DNA from: Leisingera daeponensis DSM 23529
GTDB taxonomy: Bacteria; Pseudomonadota; Alphaproteobacteria; Rhodobacterales; Rhodobacteraceae
Assembly: GCF_000473145.1 (NCBI RefSeq)
Contig: NZ_KI421500.1
Location: 248,225-312,224, forward strand
Reading direction: 5' to 3'
DNA: 64,000 nt
Under the pieces are notes generated by a model. It saw nothing but the letters and a program-made list of their open reading frames with translations. It made no database searches and had not been told where the DNA came from. The stretch's first letter is position 1. Each line of letters opens with the position of its first letter. Of the stretch, positions 16,129 through 23,303 are shown one piece after another. The position numbers and the translations under genes are program-made.

Positions 16129-17031
16129 ATGTTTGCCTGGATCCCCGTTTCCATTGCCGCTGCCAGCTTTCAGACCGTGCGCTTCATGCTGCAAAAGGTC
16201 CTGAGCAGCGTGACGCTGTCGCCGGGCGGAGCCACCTTCGCCCGGTTTTTGTATTCCGCTCCCTTCATCCTGGCGGGGCTGGCGCTGTATCTGGCGGCCT
16301 CGGACCAAACGCTGCCGCCGCTGACGCCTGCGTTCTGGATTTATGCGGCGATTGGCGGCACGGCGCAGATCCTTGCGACGGTTTGTGTGGTGGCGCTGTT
16401 CAAGCAGCGCAATTTTGCGGTGGGGATCACCTTCAAGAAGACCGAAGTCATCCAGACCGCCATCGTCGGGCTGGCGGTGCTGGGCGATCCGGTCAGCCTT
16501 GGCGGCTGGGTCGCGATCCTGATCGGGCTGGCGGCGGTGCTGGTGCTGTCGCGGGCGCCGGATGCGGCGGGCGCGTGGTGGCGGCACCTGACCAACCGCG
16601 CGGCGCAGCTGGGGCTGGGATCCGGCGTGCTGTTTGCCTTTTCCGCGGTCAGCTACCGCGGCGCGTCGTTGCAGCTGGGCGATCTGGAGCCCGCGTTCCG
16701 GGCGGCGGTGACGCTGGCTGCGGTGGTGTCCTTGCAAACGCTGTTCATGGGCGCGTGGCTGGGCCTGCGCGACAGGGGCGAGATCGCCCGGGTCTGGGCG
16801 GCGCGCAAGGTGGCGGTCTGGGTGGGGCTGACCAGCATGGGCGGATCGTTCTGCTGGTTCTGGGCCTTCACGCTGCAAAACGCCGCCTACGTGAAGGCGG
16901 TGGGGCAGGTGGAGCTGCTGCTGTCGCTGCTGGCCTCGGTGCTGTTCTTCAAGGAGAAGGTCACGGGCCGCGAGCTGGCGGGCATGGGGCTGCTGATCGT
17001 GTCGATCCTGGTGCTGGTTCTGGCGATCTGA
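16129..17031 (+). CDS. EamA/DMT-family transporter
   Basis: 300 residues with ten predicted membrane helices arranged as two EamA repeats. The second repeat contains GGSFCWFWAFTLQNAAYVKAV and ends in FFKEKVTGRELAGMGLLIVS, typical of the drug/metabolite transporter superfamily. Substrate unknown. It starts 18 nt after the desaturase stop, so it may be co-transcribed. A convergent hairpin follows. Confidence 0.88.
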   Translation: MFAWIPVSIAAASFQTVRFMLQKVLSSVTLSPGGATFARFLYSAPFILAGLALYLAASDQTLPPLTPAFWIYAAIGGTAQILATVCVVALFKQRNFAVGITFKKTEVIQTAIVGLAVLGDPVSLGGWVAILIGLAAVLVLSRAPDAAGAWWRHLTNRAAQLGLGSGVLFAFSAVSYRGASLQLGDLEPAFRAAVTLAAVVSLQTLFMGAWLGLRDRGEIARVWAARKVAVWVGLTSMGGSFCWFWAFTLQNAAYVKAVGQVELLLSLLASVLFFKEKVTGRELAGMGLLIVSILVLVLAI

Positions 17032-17054
17032 CCAGCGCCGCCTGCGGCCGGGCG

Positions 17055-17079
17055 GCCGGGATTATGCGATAATCCCGGC
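17055..17079. terminator. Hairpin between convergent genes
   Basis: Perfect 11-bp stem GCCGGGATTAT/ATAATCCCGGC with a GCG loop, between the EamA transporter (plus) and the NUDIX gene (minus). No T-run, but its position favours bidirectional termination. Confidence 0.6.
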
Positions 17080-17089
17080 TCGGGAAACG

Positions 17090-17821
17090 TTACCCGTCCG
17101 CGGGCATCGGATAGCCTTTGAGGCGCAGGAACAGGCTGGCCTCGTCGTTGTTGTGGAAGTAGGGCACGCTTTGCGGCGGCTCGGCGTCGCGGACGCGGGC
17201 GGTGACTTCGGCCAGCACAACTTCGGTGATGAAGGGCAGGTCAAAGCTGCGCACCTGGCTGAGCGGGATCCACTGCAGATGCGACAGCTCATCCGCGGCG
17301 CGCGAGAAGTCGTCCAGATCGCCGGTGATCTGATCGGCATCCACCAGGAAGAAGCGCGCATCGAAGCGGCGCGGGCGGCCCGGCGGGGTCAGGGCGCGAA
17401 ACACGAACTGCATGGCGCGGGCTGAGGGCACATGGCCGGTGGCGGCAAAGCTCTGCCAGTCCTCGGGCACGTCTCCGGCCCAGTTGCCGGGCTCGCCCAG
17501 GATCAGGCCGGTTTCCTCCCACAGCTCGCGCACCGCGGCGACGCTGAGGGCGTGGTGCACACCGTCCGTCGCCTTGTCGGCCAGGCGTTTCTGGCAGACG
17601 GGGGAGATCGGCGATGCCAGCGGGATCTGCGCGTCTTCGGCATCGACCGCACCGCCCGGGAAAACGAATTTGTTCGGCATGAAGGCGGCCTGGGCGCCGC
17701 GCTGGCCCATCAGCACCTGCGGGTCGCTGGTCATCCGGCCGCGCATGGCAATGACCGTGGCCGCGTTGCGGACCGCAGTCTTGTCGGTAGTGGTTTCGCC
17801 GGAAAGAAATGTGTCGCTCAT
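17090..17821 (-). CDS. NUDIX hydrolase, NUDT19/CoA-pyrophosphatase-like
   Basis: 243 residues. The Nudix box is split by an insertion, as in the RP2/NUDT19 branch: FPGGAVD ... then AVRELWEETGLILG, which holds the REUxEExGU metal-binding glutamates. Family members cleave nucleoside diphosphate derivatives such as CoA. The gene starts 4 nt after the DUF983 stop, so the two form an operon. Confidence 0.88.
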   Translation of the reverse strand: MSDTFLSGETTTDKTAVRNAATVIAMRGRMTSDPQVLMGQRGAQAAFMPNKFVFPGGAVDAEDAQIPLASPISPVCQKRLADKATDGVHHALSVAAVRELWEETGLILGEPGNWAGDVPEDWQSFAATGHVPSARAMQFVFRALTPPGRPRRFDARFFLVDADQITGDLDDFSRAADELSHLQWIPLSQVRSFDLPFITEVVLAEVTARVRDAEPPQSVPYFHNNDEASLFLRLKGYPMPADG

Positions 17822-17825
17822 GCTG

Positions 17826-18248
17826 TTACTGCCCTGTTACCGCCGCGGTGTCCTTGCCGAACCCGTGCATCCGCCGCGCCCATTGGTAGGCGATGACGAT
17901 CCCCTTCATCCGCGGCAGAAGATAAAGCGAAGACGCCAGGCAGCCAATCGTGAACACGGTGAACATCACCAAAGGCTCCGGCCGCCAGGAGAAATAGACC
18001 ACATGCATCAAGGGCGCCATGATGTGGCCGACGATCAGGATCGTGAGGTAGGCCGGACCGTCATCGGCGCGTGCGTGGGTCAGGTCGAGGCCGCAGTGGC
18101 TGCAGCTGCTGTTCACCTTCAGATAGGAATGCAAGAGCTTGCCTTGCCCGCAATTGGGGCATTTGCAGCGCCAGCCCTTGGCCAGGGCGGGCATGGTGGG
18201 GCGGTCGTGCTCTGCGTCATGGGCCGTAACGGCGGGGGACTCGGTCAT
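17826..18248 (-). CDS. DUF983 membrane protein with zinc-ribbon N terminus
   Basis: 140 residues. An N-terminal zinc-ribbon CPNCGQGKL ... CSHCGLDL (about residues 29-55) is followed by two membrane helices (YLTILIVGHIMAPLMHVVYF and LVMFTVFTIGCLASSLYLLP). This is the DUF983 pattern, often annotated as a cytochrome c oxidase-linked or zinc-finger membrane protein without proven function. The start at 18248 has AGGA upstream; a longer in-frame stretch is antisense to the EF-hand gene. Confidence 0.85.
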   Translation of the reverse strand: MTESPAVTAHDAEHDRPTMPALAKGWRCKCPNCGQGKLLHSYLKVNSSCSHCGLDLTHARADDGPAYLTILIVGHIMAPLMHVVYFSWRPEPLVMFTVFTIGCLASSLYLLPRMKGIVIAYQWARRMHGFGKDTAAVTGQ

Positions 18249-18446
18249 GAAAATATCCTGTGTACTGCCCGCATCTTTGCGCGCTTCAGGAGGGGGCGAA
18301 AGGGGAAAGCCCGATTTCTGCGCCGGTTTGCCGCAACGTGCCGGGCGCAAAAAATATCCTCTCCGTTGCGACGGATTTGCGCGGCTGCCGCGTTTCTCTT
18401 GTGCATCAGGCAGCAAAAGGCTGCCGCAGGACAAAGGAAAGACGAT

Positions 18447-18923
18447 ATGAAACACGTCAAGTTCATGACCGCGATCGTTGCCGCCGCCGCCGTGACCGCA
18501 GGCGGCGCTGCCCTGGCGCAGGGATTTGGGCACCACGGGCCGCGGATGTCCTTTGAGGAGATCGACGCGGACGGCAATGGCGAGGTGACCAAGGCCGAGA
18601 TTGAGGCCATGAAGGACGCGCATTTCGCCAAGGCTGACACCGATGGCGACGGCAAGCTGACGCTGGAGGAGATGCAGGCGCGGGCGCGGGAGCATGCCAA
18701 TGAACGGGCCGCGCAGATGCTGGAACGCTTTGACACCGACAAGGATGGCGCGTTGACTAAGGAAGAGATGCCGCAGCCGCGCCGGGCGGGCAAGATGTTC
18801 GACCGCATGGATGCCGACGGCAGCGGCGGGATCTCCAAGGCGGAATTCGAGAATGCCCGGATGCATCGCGGCGGGATGCACGGCCAAGGCTACGGTCAAG
18901 GGAATGATACGGAGCAGAACTGA
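18447..18923 (+). CDS. Secreted EF-hand calcium-binding protein (calmodulin-like)
   Basis: 158 residues with a signal peptide (MKHVKFMTAIVAAAAVTAGG ... LAQG). It has four EF-hand loops: DADGNGEVTKAE, DTDGDGKLTLEE, DTDKDGALTKEE and DADGSGGISKAE. All four keep the acidic ligands at positions 1, 3, 5 and the final Glu, so four calcium sites are likely. The tail is rich in His, Gly and Gln. AAAGGAAAG precedes the ATG. It lies directly upstream of an ECF sigma factor operon, which suggests an envelope or metal-stress link. Confidence 0.92.
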   Translation: MKHVKFMTAIVAAAAVTAGGAALAQGFGHHGPRMSFEEIDADGNGEVTKAEIEAMKDAHFAKADTDGDGKLTLEEMQARAREHANERAAQMLERFDTDKDGALTKEEMPQPRRAGKMFDRMDADGSGGISKAEFENARMHRGGMHGQGYGQGNDTEQN

Positions 18924-18990
18924 TCGCTGACGCGTGCTGCATAAGACGGAAATATCACGGCGCCGGACCCCTGCCGGGGGTCCGGATGCC

Positions 18991-19572
18991 ATGAGTGCAG
19001 CGGCGGAGGAGGCTTCCGACGATGCGCTTATGGTGCTCTATGCCAATGGCGACGGGCGGGCGGCGGCGGAGCTGACCGCGCGGCTGGGGCCGCGGGTCTT
19101 TGGCGTGGCGATGCGGGTGATGGGCAACCGCACGGACGCGGAGGATGTGACCCAGGAGGCGATGCTGCGCTTATGGAAGATGGCGCCGCAGTGGCGGCCG
19201 GGGGAGGCGCAGGTGTCGACCTGGCTCTACCGGGTGGCGATGAACCTGTGCATCGACCGCAAGCGGCGCGCCCGTGGCGGCCATGCGGATCTGGACGCGG
19301 TGCCGGAGCCGCCGGACCCGGGCCGCTCGGCAGCGGAGCAGATGCAGGAGGGGGCGCGGCAGGATGCGCTGCAGGCCGCCCTGATGCAATTGCCGGAGCG
19401 GCAGCGTCAAGCGGTGGTGCTGCGGCACCTGGAAGAGCTTTCGAACCCGGAAATCGCCGGGATCATGGACATCAGCGTCGAGGCGGTCGAGAGTCTGACC
19501 GCCCGGGGAAAACGGGCGCTGGCCGCGGCTTTGGCCGGGCGGCGCGAAGAGTTGGGGTATAGCGATGGCTGA
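18991..19572 (+). CDS. ECF RNA polymerase sigma factor
   Basis: 193 residues with region 2 (VFGVAMRVMGNRTDAEDVTQ EAMLRLW type, about residues 40-70) and region 4 (LPERQRQAVVLRHLEELSNP ... VEAVESLTARGKRAL). It belongs to the RpoE-like ECF group. The ATG at 18991 is preferred over an upstream GTG because it places region 2 at the usual distance from the N terminus. The stop overlaps the next gene by 8 nt; that gene encodes a one-helix membrane protein, the usual arrangement of sigma and anti-sigma. Confidence 0.92.
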   Translation: MSAAAEEASDDALMVLYANGDGRAAAELTARLGPRVFGVAMRVMGNRTDAEDVTQEAMLRLWKMAPQWRPGEAQVSTWLYRVAMNLCIDRKRRARGGHADLDAVPEPPDPGRSAAEQMQEGARQDALQAALMQLPERQRQAVVLRHLEELSNPEIAGIMDISVEAVESLTARGKRALAAALAGRREELGYSDG

Positions 19573-19939
19573 CACGGACAAGCGACTGGAGGAGCTGGAG
19601 GATCTGTTTGCTGCGGCACGCAGCGCGCGGCCCGGGATGCCGGCGCATCTGAACGCTGCCATTCTGGCCGATGCGGCACGCGCACAAGCGGGCTTCAGCG
19701 CCGCGCGGCCTGTGCAGACGGCCCGGCAGCCGAAGTGGCGGCAACTGGTCGATGCTATTGGCGGCTGGCCTGCGATGGGCGGGCTGGCGGCGGCCAGCGC
19801 GGCGGGCCTGTGGATCGGGATGGCACCGCCGTCCTTTGTGCCGGACCCGGTGGCGCTGGCGGGCTATGAGGAGAGCGGCAGCGTGTTTGCCGATGACAGC
19901 TATGACATGGCGCTGATGCTGAGCGAGGACCTGCAATGA
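19565..19939 (+). CDS. Putative anti-sigma/regulatory single-pass membrane protein
   Basis: 124 residues. It has a charged N-terminal cytoplasmic part (MADTDKRLEELEDLFAAARS), one membrane helix around residues 70-88 (GGWPAMGGLAAASAAGLWIG) and a short acidic outer tail. It overlaps the ECF sigma gene and the following metal-sensor gene by a few bases on each side. No zinc-binding HxxxCxxC anti-sigma motif is present. Position suggests it sequesters the sigma factor, possibly together with the next protein. Confidence 0.72.
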   Translation: MADTDKRLEELEDLFAAARSARPGMPAHLNAAILADAARAQAGFSAARPVQTARQPKWRQLVDAIGGWPAMGGLAAASAAGLWIGMAPPSFVPDPVALAGYEESGSVFADDSYDMALMLSEDLQ

Positions 19940-20427
19940 GTGCGGAGGGTAAACCCGGAATGAAGCTGTGGCTGAAGCTTTTGCTGGCGGCGTCGCTGGC
20001 GCTGAACCTGGCGGTGATCGGCATCGCGGCCGGGGCGGCCTGGCGGTTTTCCGGCTCAGACCGGCACTGGCAGCGGCCGCCGTCGGTCGGGGCGATGATT
20101 TTCCGCGAGTTGGACCGCGATACCCGCAAGGCGCTGCGGCAGCAGGCAGGCGGGCATCACGGCAGCTACCTCGAGCGCCGCCATGCAGAGGGTGAGGCGG
20201 TGATCGCGGCGCTGCGCAACAGCAGTTTCGACGCGGCAGCGCTGCGGGACATGCTGCGCAGCCAGGCGGAGGCGCGCCACGCCTTCCACACCAAGGTGCA
20301 GGACGCCTGGGTGCGCAAGATGGAGGCGATGACGCCGGAAGAGCGCGCCGCCTTTGCCGACCGGATGGAAGAGCGGATGCAGCAGCGCGGCAAGCGCTGG
20401 CACGGGGCAGGGCACGGGCGGGACTGA
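19936..20427 (+). CDS. Periplasmic heavy-metal sensor-like protein (CnrX/CpxP type)
   Basis: 163 residues anchored by an N-terminal helix (WLKLLLAASLALNLAVIGIA), followed by a periplasmic helical hairpin with R-x-L-x(2)-A-L-R-x-Q and LRDMLRSQAEARHAFHTKVQ. This fits the metal_resist/CpxP-like family. His residues are frequent (GGHHGSYLERRH; C-terminal HGAGH). CnrX-type proteins sense metal and release an ECF sigma through a partner anti-sigma. The ATG overlaps the previous stop by 4 nt. Confidence 0.82.
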   Translation: MSAEGKPGMKLWLKLLLAASLALNLAVIGIAAGAAWRFSGSDRHWQRPPSVGAMIFRELDRDTRKALRQQAGGHHGSYLERRHAEGEAVIAALRNSSFDAAALRDMLRSQAEARHAFHTKVQDAWVRKMEAMTPEERAAFADRMEERMQQRGKRWHGAGHGRD

Positions 20428-20465
20428 CCCGCGTGCAGCAGGCATCGGAGATCGCTACTCATCAG

Positions 20466-20491
20466 AAAGGCAGCCGGTTGCGGCTGCCTTT
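20466..20491. terminator. Bidirectional rho-independent terminator
   Basis: 11-bp perfect stem AAAGGCAGCCG/CGGCTGCCTTT with a GTTG loop between the convergent metal-sensor gene and the PleD-like gene. T3 and A3 on the two sides let it work in both directions. Confidence 0.8.
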
Positions 20492-20526
20492 GTTGTGAAT
20501 GCCGGAATTTGCAAAAGGCGCCGGCC

Positions 20527-21921
20527 TCAGGCGGCGACGGTGCATTCGCGGGGCAGGGTCACCTGATTGCGGCCGGCGTTCTTGGCGTTGTAGAGCGCCT
20601 GATCCGCCTTTTCGACCAGCGCGGCGGTGCTGTCTTCCTTGCCGCCGCCACCCATGACGGCGCCGATGCTGATGGTGACCTTGACCGGTTCGGCGGCGCC
20701 GGGGACCTGGAACGGGGTTCCGTTGATCGCGTTGCACAGGGCGACGGCGGCGATGCCGGCCTCCGCCTCGCTGGCGCCGGGCAGGACGGCCATGAACTCC
20801 TCGCCGCCGACGCGGGCCAGCAGGTCGGCCGGACCCAGCACCTGCTGCATGCGGCGGGCGGCCTCGATCAGCACGGCATCGCCGGCCGGATGGCCGTAGA
20901 CATCGTTGATCCGCTTGAAATGGTCGAGATCGGCCAGCATGACGGCAAATTTCTCGCCATTGGCGGCGGCGGAATGCGCCACCCGGTCCAGGAAGGGCTT
21001 GGCATAGCGGCGGTTGTAAAGCCCGGTCATCGGGTCCAGCACCGCGGCGCGCAAGCCGTTGCGGACGCTGTCGCGCAGCCGGTCCTTGCGGGCCTTGTGC
21101 TGCAACTGGGCGGTGAGGCGCAGCTCCAGCTCCTCGACATCGAAACCGGTCTGCAGCACGTCATGGGCGCCGCGGTCCAGCGCTTCGGCGGCGATCTGCG
21201 GATCGGCCGGATTGGGCACCGCGATCACCACCGTCTGGCGGGTGGCGGCGCGGGCGCGCAGATCGGCCAGCAGCCGCAGGCCGGGGCCGGCGGAAGCCTC
21301 GTTCAGTTCGATAATGATGGCATCGGCGACCGGCGCCTGCATCAGCCCCTGGATATCGCTGATCGCATGGGTGCGCAGGGTGTAGGGCAAGCAGGCGGAG
21401 AGGCGGTCGCGCCAGGCCATTGCGGTGCGCGGATCCTGCGCAACCAAGGCAACGGAGGCGTTGCGCAGATCCTCGGCGCAGCAGCGGTCGCTCAGCGGCA
21501 GAATGAACCCGTGCGAGGCGTCGCGCTGCAGGTTCAGCTCCTCATCGGCGCTGCGGGCGCGCAGCAGGCTGCGGATGCGGGCCTGCAGGATCACGTCGTC
21601 CACCGGCTGCTGCAGCACATCGTCGATGCCTGCGGCCAGCGCCTGCAGCCGGGCCTTGTGGCCTTCCCAGTCGGAAACCGCGATCACCGGCAGATCGGCC
21701 AGCGCCTCATCCGCGGCCAGTTCGCGTTTCACATCGGCGGCGGTGCCGTCGGGCAGCGACATCGCGGTCAGCACCAGGTCGGGGCGGTGCTGGCGGGCGG
21801 CCTGCAGCACCTCGGCCACGCCGCCGGCCTGGACCACATCGTAGTAGGCAGCCGCGAGCTGCACCTTCAGCATGATGCGGTTGGTGGAGACGCCGTCGAT
21901 GACCAGGATAGTGCCTTGCAC
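20527..21921 (-). CDS. PleD-like diguanylate cyclase with two degenerate receiver domains
   Basis: 464 residues: REC1 (1-120), REC2 (about 150-280) and GGEEF (about 300-460). The cyclase core is intact (DPMTGLYNRRY, DLDHFKRINDVYGH, ARVGGEEF). In REC1 the phosphoacceptor Asp53 of PleD is Ala (LVLTAMSLPDG), the acidic pair is D-G instead of D-D, and the conserved Lys is replaced (LQQPVDD). The inhibitory site RxxD before GGEEF reads GPAD. The GTG start at 21921 is chosen because AAAGGA lies 6 nt upstream and gives the family start. Phosphorylation-dependent activation is therefore unlikely. Confidence 0.9.
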   Translation of the reverse strand: MQGTILVIDGVSTNRIMLKVQLAAAYYDVVQAGGVAEVLQAARQHRPDLVLTAMSLPDGTAADVKRELAADEALADLPVIAVSDWEGHKARLQALAAGIDDVLQQPVDDVILQARIRSLLRARSADEELNLQRDASHGFILPLSDRCCAEDLRNASVALVAQDPRTAMAWRDRLSACLPYTLRTHAISDIQGLMQAPVADAIIIELNEASAGPGLRLLADLRARAATRQTVVIAVPNPADPQIAAEALDRGAHDVLQTGFDVEELELRLTAQLQHKARKDRLRDSVRNGLRAAVLDPMTGLYNRRYAKPFLDRVAHSAAANGEKFAVMLADLDHFKRINDVYGHPAGDAVLIEAARRMQQVLGPADLLARVGGEEFMAVLPGASEAEAGIAAVALCNAINGTPFQVPGAAEPVKVTISIGAVMGGGGKEDSTAALVEKADQALYNAKNAGRNQVTLPRECTVAA

Positions 21922-22036
21922 GCGGTATCCTTTCGCCCCTTGCAAATCCTATGACTGGAAGTTTTGCTGAGACTGGTTAAGAAACCCTTTCGGATTTTTA
22001 CTAAATTGGCCGCAATGCGGCAGGAGTGTGGAGAAC

Positions 22037-22321
22037 ATGCGGATTTCCGCCGATGGCGCCGAGACCCTGGCGCTGAAAGCCCTGGCCTGGCTGGCCGGAA
22101 ATGATGAGCTGCTGCCGGTGTTTCTGGGCGCAACTGGCGCCAGCGAGGCGGATCTGCGCGCGCGGGCGGCGGAGCCGGAATTCCTTGGCTCGGTGCTCGA
22201 TTTCTTAACGATGGACGACAATTGGGTGATGCAATTCTGCGATTCCCACGGCCTGGCGTATGAAATGCCGCTGCAGGCGCGGATGTCGCTTCCGGGCGGG
22301 GCGCAGGTGAACTGGACTTGA
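22037..22321 (+). CDS. DUF3572 family protein
   Basis: 94 residues beginning MRISADGAETLALKALAWLA, with FLDFLTMDDNWVMQFCD-like C-terminal half, the typical alphaproteobacterial DUF3572 layout. It has no signal peptide or known catalytic motif. The ATG at 22037 is preceded by GGAG; an in-frame GTG nine bases upstream is also possible. Divergent from the PleD-like gene, as is common for this family near cyclase genes. Confidence 0.82.
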   Translation: MRISADGAETLALKALAWLAGNDELLPVFLGATGASEADLRARAAEPEFLGSVLDFLTMDDNWVMQFCDSHGLAYEMPLQARMSLPGGAQVNWT

Positions 22322-22379
22322 GATCGGCGGGGGCTGTGCCTAGGGTTCCGCCAAGATCCCGCGGAGGAGAGGACCCGCC

Positions 22380-23069
22380 ATGCCCGTTGATGCTTTTCTG
22401 TTCGACAAGGACGGAACCCTGTTCGACTTTGCCGCCACCTGGAACGGCTGGGCGGCGCAAGTGCTGGAGACGCTTGCCAAGGGCGACCGGGCGGTTCTGG
22501 AAGCGATGGCCGAGGTGATCAGCTATGATCTGGAACGGCGGGCGTTCAACCCCGACAGCCTGGTGATTGCCTGCTCTAACGACGAGGTGGCGGAGGTGCT
22601 GGCGCCGTTTGTGGCGGAGATGGAGATCGAGGAACTGACGGTGTTCCTGGCCCGAAGCGCTGCGGAGGCGGAGCTGGCGCCCGCGGTGCCGCTGGCGGAG
22701 TTCCTCGACGGGCTGCTGGCGCGCGGCAAGGTGCTGGGGGTGATGACCAACGATGCCGAGCTTTCCGCCAGGAGCCAGCTGGAGCGGGCCGGGGTGCTGG
22801 ACCGCTTCGCCTTTGTCGCGGGCTGCGACAGCGGTCATGGCGCCAAGCCGGACCCGGACCCGCTGCTGGCGTTTTGCAGGGTGACTGGAGTGCGGCCGGA
22901 GCGCACCGCCATGGTCGGAGACAGCCTGCACGATCTGGAAGCGGGCGCGGCAGCGGGGATGCGGCGGATCGGCGTTCTGACCGGCATGGCGCTGCGCGAA
23001 GAGCTGGCGCCGCACGCCGATATCGTGCTGCCCGACATCGGCCATATCCCGGCCTGGATCGACGGCTGA
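22380..23069 (+). CDS. HAD-family hydrolase (phosphoglycolate phosphatase-like)
   Basis: 229 residues with the HAD motifs in order: I, FDKDGTLFDF (nucleophile Asp and acid Asp); II, GVMTND; III, the Lys in HGAKPDPDP; and IV, MVGDSLHDLEAG. A helical cap sits between motifs I and II, as in Gph/PGP-type phosphatases. Note Lys rather than Ser/Ala between the two Asp, common in this branch. Substrate likely a small phosphate ester. GGAGG precedes the ATG; a strong terminator follows. Confidence 0.9.
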   Translation: MPVDAFLFDKDGTLFDFAATWNGWAAQVLETLAKGDRAVLEAMAEVISYDLERRAFNPDSLVIACSNDEVAEVLAPFVAEMEIEELTVFLARSAAEAELAPAVPLAEFLDGLLARGKVLGVMTNDAELSARSQLERAGVLDRFAFVAGCDSGHGAKPDPDPLLAFCRVTGVRPERTAMVGDSLHDLEAGAAAGMRRIGVLTGMALREELAPHADIVLPDIGHIPAWIDG

Positions 23070-23112
23070 GCCTTTTCTGATTCTCCTGCCCTGAGATGGT
23101 CAGGGCAGCTTT

Positions 23113-23145
23113 ACCGGCGCACGGCTCCTGTGCGCCGGTTTTTTT
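23113..23145 (+). terminator. Rho-independent terminator after the HAD phosphatase
   Basis: 10-bp stem ACCGGCGCAC/GTGCGCCGGT, 7-nt loop, followed by TTTTTT, about 45 nt beyond the stop. Confidence 0.9.
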
Positions 23146-23303
23146 GCGGCGGACTGGGCATAAGTGTACAGAAATATCCCGTACCGCCGGATTACAGTGA
23201 AAAAACGACAGCCGTGGTCGGGAACTGACAGGTTCGGGCAGCCGGGACTGGCACAGTGAATGGCTATCGGCACTTGCGAAACTCGGATTCAGGGGAGACC
23301 GGC

